Of a stretch of 64,000 nucleotides of DNA, positions 34,540-43,772 are shown piece after piece. The notes below the pieces were generated by a model that saw nothing but the letters and a program-made list of their open reading frames with translations, was not told the DNA's origin and searched no databases. Source of the stretch: Dyella_A sp035685805 (GTDB taxonomy: Bacteria; Pseudomonadota; Gammaproteobacteria; Xanthomonadales; Rhodanobacteraceae); NCBI RefSeq assembly GCF_035685805.1, contig NZ_DASSAB010000043.1, forward strand, positions 62,001 to 126,000, in the 5' to 3' direction. A program made the position numbers and the translations under genes. Positions within the stretch are counted from its first letter, which is position 1. Each line of letters opens with the position of its first letter.

Positions 34540-35758
34540 CGCCCAGCACCTGCACGAACTTCAGCCTAGGGGTGTCGACGGCATCGGGCTGGCGATACAG
34601 CACCCATGCGTCGGCGGGCGCGCGACGGTCGTCGTAGCGCTCCACCGTGCGCGCCGCCACGCAGCGGCGGCGCGGGTTCTCCAGCAACAGCCGCGCCGCC
34701 TCGATCTCCGCGCCGCTGGCGCCACCGATGCGCCACGACTGCTCGAGCACGCCCGAACGCAGCTGGCCGCGCGCATCACGGCCCTGGATCACGTCGTAGT
34801 TGGCGCGCGAGATCAGCGTGCCGGGAAAATGCGCCAGCACCGCCAGATGAAAGTGCCGCGCCTGTTCCAGCGCCAGCCGGGTCTGCCCCGGCAGCGGCAG
34901 CGAACGCAGCACGTCCAGGCCGCCGCGCACGCAGTAGAGGTCGGAGCCGGCGTAGGCCTGCTCGCCGCTGGCCAGGGTGACGCTGCGCTGCACGCCGCAG
35001 TAGCTCACGCGGATTCCGCCCAGGTGCACCTGGCCAATGCTCACCGTGCGGGCCTCGTCCAGCTCCGGCTCCAGCACCACGCCGTGCGTGCGCAGGGCGG
35101 TGTGGTCGAACAGCATCGCGCAGCGGGCGAGCTCCTCGCTGGAACGCAGCACCGACTGTCCGCGGCCGCCGCAGCCGCTGGCCGCCTTCACCCGCACCGG
35201 GCCGCTGCGCCGCAGCAGCTGGCGCGCGGCCGCCACGGCATGACGCGAGTCGAAGGCGCTGTAGCCGGGCAATACCAGATCCTTCACCGCGGACGCGAAG
35301 CGGTCCGACCACCCTTCGGGCACCGGTGCGTCCGCGCTGACCCGCCGGTGCACCACCGCCTTGGTGGCGACGAAGCGATGCGGCACCACCCCGCCGAAGA
35401 ACTGTTCCACCGTGTTCAATTGCCAGCGTCCGGCAGCGGCCGGATCGAGCGTGTCGTACGGCACCAGGTACGGCATCGGGCCCTGCCACTGTGCAGCGGT
35501 GGTCCGCTCGTCCACCGCCTCCATGCCGCACATGCCGGCAATGCGCTCGGCCAGCCGCTGGTGCGTCACGCGGCGGTGGTCATCGGGGGCATCGGTCGGG
35601 TCGCCCAGGTACAGCAGGCGGCCATTCGGAGCGCTCGCGCGCCGATCCGCGATGGCGGCACGGGTGACCGGATCGCTGGCCTGCGCCGCCACGCGGTGGT
35701 CGAAAAAGCGGCCGGCCGACACCATCGAACGACGGCGCAGGGAGGGATCAAGGGACAT
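34523..35758 (-). CDS. DUF3182 family ATP-grasp-like protein
   Basis: A 411-residue protein of the DUF3182 family, whose pattern resembles ATP-grasp ligases: VRVKAASGCGGRGQSVLRSSEEL is like the glycine-rich ATP loop, and VVLEPELDEARTVSIGQV like the following strand. Such enzymes join a carboxylate to an amine or thiol using ATP. The substrate and product are unknown. I place the start at the ATG at 35758, but its ribosome site is weak and the ATG at 35710 is possible. It leads a coupled chain with an alpha/beta hydrolase and two small proteins. Confidence 0.8.
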   Translation of the reverse strand: MSLDPSLRRRSMVSAGRFFDHRVAAQASDPVTRAAIADRRASAPNGRLLYLGDPTDAPDDHRRVTHQRLAERIAGMCGMEAVDERTTAAQWQGPMPYLVPYDTLDPAAAGRWQLNTVEQFFGGVVPHRFVATKAVVHRRVSADAPVPEGWSDRFASAVKDLVLPGYSAFDSRHAVAAARQLLRRSGPVRVKAASGCGGRGQSVLRSSEELARCAMLFDHTALRTHGVVLEPELDEARTVSIGQVHLGGIRVSYCGVQRSVTLASGEQAYAGSDLYCVRGGLDVLRSLPLPGQTRLALEQARHFHLAVLAHFPGTLISRANYDVIQGRDARGQLRSGVLEQSWRIGGASGAEIEAARLLLENPRRRCVAARTVERYDDRRAPADAWVLYRQPDAVDTPRLKFVQVLGDVPGW

Positions 35759-35994
35759 GGCGGCACCGTGCGTGGGCGGCCAGCGCCCGTCGTGAGGCAG
35801 GATCGGGCGACCGGCGTGGATGATCGGTGCGCCAGACGTCAACCAGCTCATCCACGTCCGCGCCGGAGCCTCATGCGCTTCCAACATGCCCCGCGCTACC
35901 ATCACGGGTCTCTGTGCCGAGGCCATTCGCGACGCGCAGGACGGTCACCGCAGCACGCCGCTGCGATGGTCTTCAGACGCACCCCGGAGCCTCC

Positions 35995-38900
35995 ATGCAA
36001 GACGACATCGCCCGCACCAAGGCACTTCCCGATCCCGAAGAACGCGGTCACCTGAAGAAGAGCGACCTCGAGTTCCCGGTGGTGGGCATCGGTGCCTCGG
36101 CCGGTGGACTGGCGGCGGTGCAGCGGCTGCTGGAGCAGTTCCCCAAGAAGCCGGGCATGGCGTTCGTGGTGATCCTGCACCTGTCGCCGAAGCACGAGAG
36201 CACCGCCGACGCCATCCTGCAGCGCGCCACCGACATGCCGGTGAGTCAGGTGCGTGCGCCGGTGCCGCTGGAGAAGAACCACGTCTACGTCATCTCGCCG
36301 CGCAAGCAGCTGTCGATGAACGACGGCTACCTGCGACTGGTGGACATCGAGCGCCCGCGCGGCCGGCAGGTGGCGATCGACTACTTCTTCCGGGCGCTGG
36401 CGCACGTGCACGAGGAGCGCGCGGTGGCCGTGGTGCTGTCCGGCAGCGGCACCGACGGATCGGCTGGCATCGCGCGGGTGCGCGAGCTCGGCGGCATCAC
36501 CCTGGCGCAGTCGCCGGATGACGCCGAGTACGAGGAAATGCCGCGCGCGGCGATTGCCACCGGGGCGGTCGACATCGTGCTGCCCGCCGCCGAAATGGCC
36601 GAGCGCATCCTGGCCGCCCAGGGCGCGGCGCGGGTGGTGTCGCAACTGGTCGAGCCGCTGGAGAAGGGCGGGGCGCACAAGCGCGCCGAGGGCGATGAGC
36701 TCAAGCGCGCCGAGCGGCTGGTGGAGGAGATCCTGGCGATCCTGCGCGCGCACACCGGGCACGATTTCCGGCATTACAAGCGCGCCACCATCCTGCGCCG
36801 GATCGAGCGGCGGATGCAGGTCAACGGCATCAAGGAGCTCGCCGGTTACCGCGACTTTTTAGAGAGCACGGTGAACGAGCGTCCGGCGCTGCTGCAGGAC
36901 ATGCTCATCAGCGTCACCAACTTCTTCCGCGACCGCGACTCCTTCGAGGCGCTGGAGCGGCTGGTAGTGCCGCAGCTGTTTCTTGCCCGTGATGGCGCGG
37001 ACACCGTGCGCGCCTGGGCCGCCGGCTGCGCCACCGGCGAGGAGGCGTACTCGATCGCGATGCTGCTCAGCGAGGAGGCCGCCAAACACCGGCTGGGGCC
37101 GGCCACGCAGGTGTTCGCCACCGATATCGACCACAGCGCCGTGACCGCCGCGCGCAGCGGCGTGTACCCCGCGTCGATCATCCCCGACGTGCCGCCCTCG
37201 CGCCTGAGCCGGTTCTTCACCAAGGACGGCGAGGCGCATTTCCGCGTGCAGAAGAACGTGCGCGAGAAGGTGCTGTTCGCCCACCACAACCTGCTGCAGG
37301 ATCCGCCGTTTTCCAAGCTGGACCTGATCACCTGCCGCAACCTGCTGATCTACCTCAACCGCGAGGTGCAGCAGGACGTGCTGGAGATGTTCCATTTCGC
37401 GCTGCGGCCGGGCGGCTACCTGTTCCTGGGCAGCTCCGAATCGGCCGATGCCGCGGCGCGGCTGTTCGCCGTGGTCGACAAGAAGCACCGCATCTACCGC
37501 GCCAAGGAAACGGTCCGCTCCATCTCCAAGAGCCTCAACACCAGCGGCCTGGGCAGCAAGCCGTCGCCGTTGACCGAGCTGCGCGCGCCGCTGCCGCCCA
37601 AGCGCAATGCCCAGTTGTCCGAGCTTCATTCGCGCCTGATCGAGCGGTTCGCCCCGCCCAGCATTCTGCTGGGGGCTGATTACGCGATGTTGCACATGAC
37701 CGAGTCGGCCGGGCGCTACCTGCGCCACGTCGGCGGGCCACCCTCGTTCAACCTGCAGGCACTGATCCTGCCGGAGCTGCGGCTGGCGCTGCGCACCTCG
37801 GTGTTCAAGTCGCAACAGGAAAAGCGGGTCGTCGAATCGCAGCCGGTGGCGGTGATGCGCGACGGCCGCCGATTCTTCGTATCGCTGTCGGTGCGCGCGG
37901 TGGCGCCGTCCGACCAGGGCGCGGACGACGTCAGCCTGGTGCTGTTCCACGAGGCGGAGGAGGGCGCGGTCTCGGTACCGGTGAGCTCACCTGCCGACGA
38001 CCCGGTGGTGCTGCAGCTGGAGGACGAGCTCAAGCGCACCAAAGACCAGCTGCAGATGACGGTGGAGCAGTCGGAGATTTCCGGCGAGGAGCTGAAGGCA
38101 TCCAACGAAGAGCTGCAGTCGATCAATGAGGAACTGCGTTCGGCGACGGAGGAGCTGGAAACCAGCAAGGAAGAACTCCAGTCGATGAACGAGGAGCTCA
38201 TCACCGTCAACCACGAGCTCAAGGTGAAGGTGGAGGAAACCAGCAAGATCAACGACGACCTGCAGAACCTGATCGCCTCCACCGACATCGCCACGGTGTT
38301 CATCGACCGCGGCATGTGCATCAAGCGGTACACGCCACGGGCGATCGACATTTTCAGCATCATCCCGTCGGACATCGGGCGCTCGCTGATGGACATCACC
38401 CACCGGCTGCAATACGACGAGCTGCTCAACGACGCGGTGGAAACCTTCCAGTCGCTGCGCACGATCGAGCGTGAGGTGCGCAGCAACGACGGGCGCTGGT
38501 ACATCGCGCGGATGCTGCCCTACCGCACCACCGAGGACCGCATCGAAGGCGCGGTGCTGACCTTCTTCGACATCACCGGCCGGCGCCGTGCCGAGGAAGA
38601 GGCGAGGAAGAGCGAGGAGCACATCCGGCTGGTTGCCGAAAGCACCGACCACGCCATCATCACCTTCGACCTGGACGGCACCATCACCAGCTGGAACAAG
38701 GGCGCGGAGCGCATCTTCGGCCACGCCGGCGCAGACGCCATCGGCAGTTCCGGCGAGTTGATCTTCACCACCGAGGACCAGTCCCACGGCGCGTTCCTGC
38801 AGCAGCTGGGCACCGCGCGCCGCAACGGCCGTTCGCTGGACGAGTGCTGGTACCTGCGCAAGGACGGCAGCACCGTGTTCTGCAGCGGCACCACCGTGCC

Positions 38901-40128
38901 GCTGAAGCAGGGCGGGCTGCACGGCTACGCCAAGATCATCCATGACGCCACGCGCGACCGTTATCGCGCCGGTGAGCGCGAGCGCCTGCTGGAGGCGGAA
39001 AAGGCAACGCGCGAGGCGGCCCAGCAGGCGAGCCGGCTGAAGGACGAGTTCCTCGCCACCATGTCGCACGAGCTGAAGCACCCGCTCAACCTGATGCTGA
39101 TGAACGCCGAGCTGCTGTCGATGCTGCCGGAGATCAAGCAGAACGAGGCGGCCCGCCGGGCCGCGTCGGTGGTGCGCAGCTCCATCCTCAGCCAGGGCAA
39201 GATCATCGACGACCTGCTCGACCTGTCGCGCATCAGCACGGGCAAGTTCGCGCTCGCGCTGGGCGCCGTCGACCTGTCCGAGAGCGTGCGGCGACTGGCC
39301 GCCGCCAATGGCGAGGAGGCGGGCCGGCGCGATATCTCCTTCGAGATGAAGATGCCGGATGAGCCGGTGGTGGTGACCGCCGACCAGGTGCGCATCGACC
39401 AGATCATCTGGAACCTGCTCAGCAACGCGCTCAAGTTCACGCCGGCGGGCGGGCGCGTGACGCTCACGCTGGCGGTGACCGATGCGCAGGCCGTGCTGGC
39501 GGTGCGCGACAACGGCCGCGGGATTACGCAAGACCAGCTCGAGCAGGTGTTCGAGATGTTCCACCAGGGCAACAGCCAGGCCAACCGCGATGCGGGCGGC
39601 CTGGGCATTGGCCTGGCGCTGGTGCGTCAGCTGGTGGGGCTCCACGGTGGCACGGTGGAGGCCGCCTCCGACGGGGCCGGCAAGGGCGCCACGTTCACCG
39701 TGCGGCTGCCGCTGGGTGCGCGCTCGCCGAGCGAGCCCGAGAGCCCGGCTGGGAACATCCTGCAGGACCTGCGCATCCTCATCGTCGATGACGCGGTGGA
39801 CATCCTGGAGCCGTTCCGCAGCGTGCTGGAAATGATGCACGCCAGGCCCACGTGCGTCAGCAGCGGGGCGCAGGCGCTGGAGGCGCTTCAGCGCGAGCCG
39901 TTCGACGTGCTGCTGTCGGACATCGGCATGCCCGAGATGGACGGCTACGCGCTGATCCGGGCCGTGCGCGCGCTGCCGCAGGGGGAGACCATGACGGCCA
40001 TCGCGCTGACCGGCTATGGCCGCGCCCAGGATCAGAAGCAGGCCCTGGATGCGGGTTTTGACGCGCACATCAGCAAACCTGTGGCATTGGAGGCCCTGCT
40101 GGCCGCGCTGCAGCGGCTGCGCGGCTAG
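35995..40128 (+). CDS. CheB-CheR-PAS hybrid histidine kinase with receiver
   Basis: A 1377-residue sensor. The CheB methylesterase domain has Ser 35, His 62 and Asp 154 in GASAGG, ILHLSP and GSGTDGSAG. The CheR methyltransferase domain (about 230-490) has AAGCATGEEAYSIAM. A long coiled coil (about 665-770) precedes two PAS domains (about 770-870 and 880-1000). The kinase core has HELKHPLN with His 1025, NLLSNALKF, DNGRGIT and GLGIGLALV. The C-terminal receiver has phosphoacceptor Asp 1309 in LLSDIGMPEMDG. GGAG precedes the ATG at 35995. No chemoreceptor genes are near, so it may regulate something other than motility. Confidence 0.92.
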   Translation: MQDDIARTKALPDPEERGHLKKSDLEFPVVGIGASAGGLAAVQRLLEQFPKKPGMAFVVILHLSPKHESTADAILQRATDMPVSQVRAPVPLEKNHVYVISPRKQLSMNDGYLRLVDIERPRGRQVAIDYFFRALAHVHEERAVAVVLSGSGTDGSAGIARVRELGGITLAQSPDDAEYEEMPRAAIATGAVDIVLPAAEMAERILAAQGAARVVSQLVEPLEKGGAHKRAEGDELKRAERLVEEILAILRAHTGHDFRHYKRATILRRIERRMQVNGIKELAGYRDFLESTVNERPALLQDMLISVTNFFRDRDSFEALERLVVPQLFLARDGADTVRAWAAGCATGEEAYSIAMLLSEEAAKHRLGPATQVFATDIDHSAVTAARSGVYPASIIPDVPPSRLSRFFTKDGEAHFRVQKNVREKVLFAHHNLLQDPPFSKLDLITCRNLLIYLNREVQQDVLEMFHFALRPGGYLFLGSSESADAAARLFAVVDKKHRIYRAKETVRSISKSLNTSGLGSKPSPLTELRAPLPPKRNAQLSELHSRLIERFAPPSILLGADYAMLHMTESAGRYLRHVGGPPSFNLQALILPELRLALRTSVFKSQQEKRVVESQPVAVMRDGRRFFVSLSVRAVAPSDQGADDVSLVLFHEAEEGAVSVPVSSPADDPVVLQLEDELKRTKDQLQMTVEQSEISGEELKASNEELQSINEELRSATEELETSKEELQSMNEELITVNHELKVKVEETSKINDDLQNLIASTDIATVFIDRGMCIKRYTPRAIDIFSIIPSDIGRSLMDITHRLQYDELLNDAVETFQSLRTIEREVRSNDGRWYIARMLPYRTTEDRIEGAVLTFFDITGRRRAEEEARKSEEHIRLVAESTDHAIITFDLDGTITSWNKGAERIFGHAGADAIGSSGELIFTTEDQSHGAFLQQLGTARRNGRSLDECWYLRKDGSTVFCSGTTVPLKQGGLHGYAKIIHDATRDRYRAGERERLLEAEKATREAAQQASRLKDEFLATMSHELKHPLNLMLMNAELLSMLPEIKQNEAARRAASVVRSSILSQGKIIDDLLDLSRISTGKFALALGAVDLSESVRRLAAANGEEAGRRDISFEMKMPDEPVVVTADQVRIDQIIWNLLSNALKFTPAGGRVTLTLAVTDAQAVLAVRDNGRGITQDQLEQVFEMFHQGNSQANRDAGGLGIGLALVRQLVGLHGGTVEAASDGAGKGATFTVRLPLGARSPSEPESPAGNILQDLRILIVDDAVDILEPFRSVLEMMHARPTCVSSGAQALEALQREPFDVLLSDIGMPEMDGYALIRAVRALPQGETMTAIALTGYGRAQDQKQALDAGFDAHISKPVALEALLAALQRLRG

Positions 40129-40202
40129 CGCCGCGGCATCTCGCCGGTATACCTGTCGACGCCCACGCGCCGCGGGCGGCAACGGAACTGCAAAGGAGCA
40201 GC

Positions 40203-43097
40203 ATGCAAACCTGGCCTCTGGGCGACAGTGCGTCCGCACGACGCATCCGCGAACACGACTGGGCGGCCACCCCGCTGGGCCCGTGCGACACCTGGCCACC
40301 GAGCCTGCGCACCATGGTCGACCTGATGCTGGCGGCCGCGCACCCGGCGCTGGTGGCCTGGGGCCCGGCGCTGGTGCTGCTCTACAACGACGCCTTTGCC
40401 GCAGTGCTTGGCACACGCGACGCCGCCGCGTTCGGCCAGCCGGGCCGGACGCTGTGCGGGGCGCAGTGGCCGGCCTTGCAGCCGGTGGTGCGGGCCACGC
40501 TCGACGGCGAGCCGCAGCTGTGGGCGGACCACAGGCTGGCCCTGGACGGCGCCGACGCGGATCGCTGGTTCACCGTCAGCTGCACGCCGCTGCGCGACGA
40601 GGCCGGCGAGGTGGCCGGCGTTTACTGCGTATGCATCGAGACCACCGCCGAGGTGCGCGGGCACCAGGCGCTGCGCGGCAGCCGCGATCGCCAGGCGCTG
40701 CTGTTGCGACTGAGCGACACCCTGCGTGCGCTGACCGACCCGGTCGCGATCCAGCTCGGCACCGCGCGCCTGCTCGGGCGCTACCTTGCGCCGGACCGTG
40801 CCGGCTACGCCGAGCTGACCGACGACGGCGAGCAGCTGCACGTGCTCGAGGAGTGCCTGGCGCCGGATCTGCACACTCTCAGTGGCTTCCATCCGCGCGA
40901 GCGGGTCGACGCGGCGTGGATCGAGCGGCTGGAACAGGGCCAGTCGCTGCGCCTGGAGCGGCTGCGCGACCCGGCCTCGTCGGCACCACCCGAGGAAGCG
41001 GCGAGCTGCCCCGAAGGGTGGGACGCGGGCGCGTGGCTGGTGGTGCCGGTGCGGCGCGAGGGCGCCTCGCGCGGCGCACTGTATCTGTACCAGCGCGCCG
41101 TGCGGCGCTGGAGTGAGGCCGAGGTGCGCCTGCTGGAACGGGCAGCGGTGCGGGTGGGTACTGCCTTGCAGTGGGCCGAGGCAATGCAGGCACTGCGCGC
41201 GGGCGAGCGCCGCCGACGGTTCCTGCTGACGCTGAGCGACACGCTGCGCGGGCTGGATGATCCGGCCGCCATCGCACGGGCGGGCTGCCACCTGCTGGGC
41301 GAGCACCTGCTGGTGGACCGGGTGGCCTTTCTCACCGATGGCGGCGCCCAGGAAGGACTGCAGACCTGGTGCCGTGGCGGTGAGGAACACGACGGCCGGG
41401 AGCCGGCGGGCAATGCGGCGGTTGACATGGCCCGGCCGGAGCGGGTGATGCGTCAGCTGCTGCGGGACGCCGAGAGCGTGGCATGTGCCGACACGCGCTT
41501 CCTGTCCGCGCCGGACCCGGCGCTGCAGCAGTCCCTGGCCGACGCCGGGGTGGCCGCGTTCTGCGCCTTCGCATTTCGCGACGACGCCCGGCATCCCGCC
41601 GCGCTGCTGGCAAGCAGCCGGTCGCCGCGTTCCTGGACCGACGAGGAGACCGAACTGGCCCGCGAAGTCGGCTCCCGGCTGTGGCTGGCCAGCGCGCGGG
41701 CCAGCGCGATGGCCGAGCTGGCCGTGCGCGAAACCGAACTGGCGCAGGTGCAGACGGCTGGCGGCGTGGGCGGCGTGATCGTGGATCTGTCCGGCGTCCT
41801 GTCCGGCGGGCGCTCGCCGGAATACCGCAACCTGCACGGGCTGGCGCCGGAGATCACCCACGAGACGCACGAGCAGTGGCTCGCGCGGGTGCACCCGCAG
41901 GACCGCGACGCAGCCGAAGCGCGGCTGCGGGCCGCCATCGAGAGCGGCGAGGACTACGCCAGCGACTACCGCATCGTGCGGCCGGACAACGGCGAGATCC
42001 GCTGGATTTCCGCCCGCGCGAAGATCCAGCGCGACGAGCACGGCAGGCCGCTGCGGCTGATCGGCATCCACATGGACTCGACCGAGCGGCACACCATCGA
42101 GGAGGCCCTGCGGCTGAGCGAGCAGCGCCTGCACACGCTGGTGACCGGCGTGCCGCAGCTGGTGTGGCGCGGGGTCGGCGCCGGCCAGTGGACCTGGGCC
42201 AGCCCGCAGTGGACCGAGTACACCGGGCAGTCGCTTGAGCAGAGCCGCGGCTGGGGCTGGCTCGAGCCGGTGCACCCGGACGACCGCGAGACGGCGCGCG
42301 CGGAGTGGGCGGCTGCTGCCGGCGACGGCAGCTTCAGCGCCGAGTACCGCCTGCTCAACCACGCCGAGCAGCGCTACCGCTGGTTCCGCACCCGCGCCAC
42401 GCCGGTGCGCAACCGCGACGGCAGCATTTCCGAGTGGCTGGGCACCTCCACCGACGTGGACGACCTGCGCCGGCTGCAGCAGCGCCAGCAGGTACTGGTG
42501 GACGAGCTGCAGCACCGCACGCGCAACCTGATGGGCGTGATCAGCGCGCTGTCGCGCCGCACCGTCGCCAGCAGCGACAGCCTCGACACCTACGCGGCAA
42601 GTTTCGACGACCGTCTGGCGGCACTGTCGCGCGCCAACAACCTGCTGTCGCGGCTGGGCGAAGGCGAGCGGATCTCGTTCGATACGCTGATCCGCACCGA
42701 GCTCGATGCGCTGGGCGCGTTCGAGCACAGCGTGGGCACGGTGGAGCTGGACGGTTCGGCGGACATCTACCTGCGCTCGCGCACGGTGCAGATCTTCGCG
42801 CTGGCGCTGCACGAGCTGGGCACCAATGCGGTGAAGTACGGCGCCTTGGCGCGTAGTGGTGCGCGGCTCTCGCTGCGCTGGCGGCGCGAGGAGCAGCCGG
42901 GGCAGGCGCCGCAGCTGCTGCTGGAATGGCGTGAGTCGGGGTTCGCGGTGCCGGCACCGCAGCGCTCGGGCTACGGGCGCGAGCTGATCGAGCGCGCGCT
43001 GCCTTACCAGCTGGGTGCGCAGACGCGACTGGAGTACGGCGTTGACGGCGTTACCTGTGTGATCCGCGTGCCGATATGGGCACGCCGCAGGTCGTGA
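40203..43097 (+). CDS. HWE-family histidine kinase with PAS and GAF domains
   Basis: A 964-residue cytoplasmic kinase. The N-terminal PAS-like segment (about 1-150) starts REHDWAATPLGP, common in these proteins. Two GAF domains (about 165-330 and 335-510) and two PAS/PAC domains (about 525-640 and 645-760) follow. The HWE core has DELQHRTRNLMGVI with phosphoacceptor His 771, ALALHELGTNAVKYGAL as the N box and WRESG as the Trp-x-Glu motif. CAAAGGAGC precedes the ATG. HWE kinases often signal to single-domain receivers such as those at 13164 and 44875, and the hybrid kinase 75 bases upstream may share its circuit. Confidence 0.92.
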   Translation: MQTWPLGDSASARRIREHDWAATPLGPCDTWPPSLRTMVDLMLAAAHPALVAWGPALVLLYNDAFAAVLGTRDAAAFGQPGRTLCGAQWPALQPVVRATLDGEPQLWADHRLALDGADADRWFTVSCTPLRDEAGEVAGVYCVCIETTAEVRGHQALRGSRDRQALLLRLSDTLRALTDPVAIQLGTARLLGRYLAPDRAGYAELTDDGEQLHVLEECLAPDLHTLSGFHPRERVDAAWIERLEQGQSLRLERLRDPASSAPPEEAASCPEGWDAGAWLVVPVRREGASRGALYLYQRAVRRWSEAEVRLLERAAVRVGTALQWAEAMQALRAGERRRRFLLTLSDTLRGLDDPAAIARAGCHLLGEHLLVDRVAFLTDGGAQEGLQTWCRGGEEHDGREPAGNAAVDMARPERVMRQLLRDAESVACADTRFLSAPDPALQQSLADAGVAAFCAFAFRDDARHPAALLASSRSPRSWTDEETELAREVGSRLWLASARASAMAELAVRETELAQVQTAGGVGGVIVDLSGVLSGGRSPEYRNLHGLAPEITHETHEQWLARVHPQDRDAAEARLRAAIESGEDYASDYRIVRPDNGEIRWISARAKIQRDEHGRPLRLIGIHMDSTERHTIEEALRLSEQRLHTLVTGVPQLVWRGVGAGQWTWASPQWTEYTGQSLEQSRGWGWLEPVHPDDRETARAEWAAAAGDGSFSAEYRLLNHAEQRYRWFRTRATPVRNRDGSISEWLGTSTDVDDLRRLQQRQQVLVDELQHRTRNLMGVISALSRRTVASSDSLDTYAASFDDRLAALSRANNLLSRLGEGERISFDTLIRTELDALGAFEHSVGTVELDGSADIYLRSRTVQIFALALHELGTNAVKYGALARSGARLSLRWRREEQPGQAPQLLLEWRESGFAVPAPQRSGYGRELIERALPYQLGAQTRLEYGVDGVTCVIRVPIWARRRS

Positions 43098-43221
43098 GGC
43101 GGGGCGTGCGTGGCTGTACCGGGTGCCGGATGCGGACCACGCTCGCGCCCGGCGTCATGCCTGCTGCACCGGTCGCTGGCTAGCATCGGCTCTCCTCATG
43201 GCCAAGCGTAAGGAGATCCCC

Positions 43222-43407
43222 ATGCCGAAGCAGCCGATCAAGCACGGCACCGGTGACCGCAACAACAACGACGTGGCGCGCAAGGACGCCAAGATCCACG
43301 AGCGTCGCGACCGCGAGAACGAGCGCAGCGACGAGCATCGTGACCGCGCTGACGAGCACCGTACCGGCAACGACGAGCCGCCGTCGGACGGCGCGCGCCT
43401 GCCCTGA
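43222..43407 (+). CDS. Small highly charged unknown protein (61 aa)
   Basis: A 61-residue protein in which about half the residues are Asp, Glu, Arg, Lys or His (KIHERRDRENERSDEHRDRAD). It has no Cys or Trp and almost no hydrophobic residues, so it is predicted to be disordered or a single charged helix. The ATG at 43222 follows AGGAGATCCCC, a strong ribosome site; the ATG at 43198 would place that site inside the gene. I do not recognise the family. Such polyampholytes resemble desiccation-type hydrophilins, which suits the neighbouring stress genes. Confidence 0.65.
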   Translation: MPKQPIKHGTGDRNNNDVARKDAKIHERRDRENERSDEHRDRADEHRTGNDEPPSDGARLP

Positions 43408-43457
43408 GCCCGGGCGAACCGCCAGCCAGGCCTTCGCCTGCAGAACGAACGTTGAAG

Positions 43458-43475
43458 CCCCCGCCGCGGCGGGGG
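43458..43475. terminator. Perfect 18-bp GC palindrome
   Basis: CCCCCGCCGCGGCGGGGG, 50 bases after the stop of the small charged protein gene. It can fold to a short stable hairpin but has no T run, so its termination role is uncertain. Confidence 0.35.
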
Positions 43476-43575
43476 GCGCGCATGCGCGTGCCGGTGCACG
43501 AAAAAGCACCGGGCCGGGCATGCCGGCGCAAGACGCACAAGTCAGCGGGAAGTGCGGCGTCTCGTCCCCCCGAAG

Positions 43576-43605
43576 GGCCGGGCGCTCGCTCTGGAGCGCC
43601 CGGCC
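43576..43605. terminator. Strong hairpin between convergent genes
   Basis: Twelve-base perfect arms GGCCGGGCGCTC and GAGCGCCCGGCC around a six-base loop, followed by GGCGAGTTTCCC on the plus strand. It is a likely stop for transcripts entering from either side, though the T run is short and delayed. Confidence 0.5.
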
Positions 43606-43772
43606 GGCGAGTTTCCCTCGCCTCCCTCGTCCCGGTGATGCACCGCTCTCGTCCGCGCGGTGGTGATCCGGGTGATGCCGTTGGGCAAACTTTGCCGCGG
43701 GTCATTTGAAGCGATCGTGCAGAACATATGGTGGCGGCCGTTCACCCGGTGGTGGGGGCGGCCGCCGGTGGC

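Larger units (their letters stand above)
43408..43772. other. Convergent intergenic region with two hairpins
   Basis: 365 bases between the small charged protein and the manganese catalase stop. Apart from two GC-rich dyads at 43458-43475 and 43576-43605, listed separately, I see no gene or conserved element in it. Confidence 0.45.
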
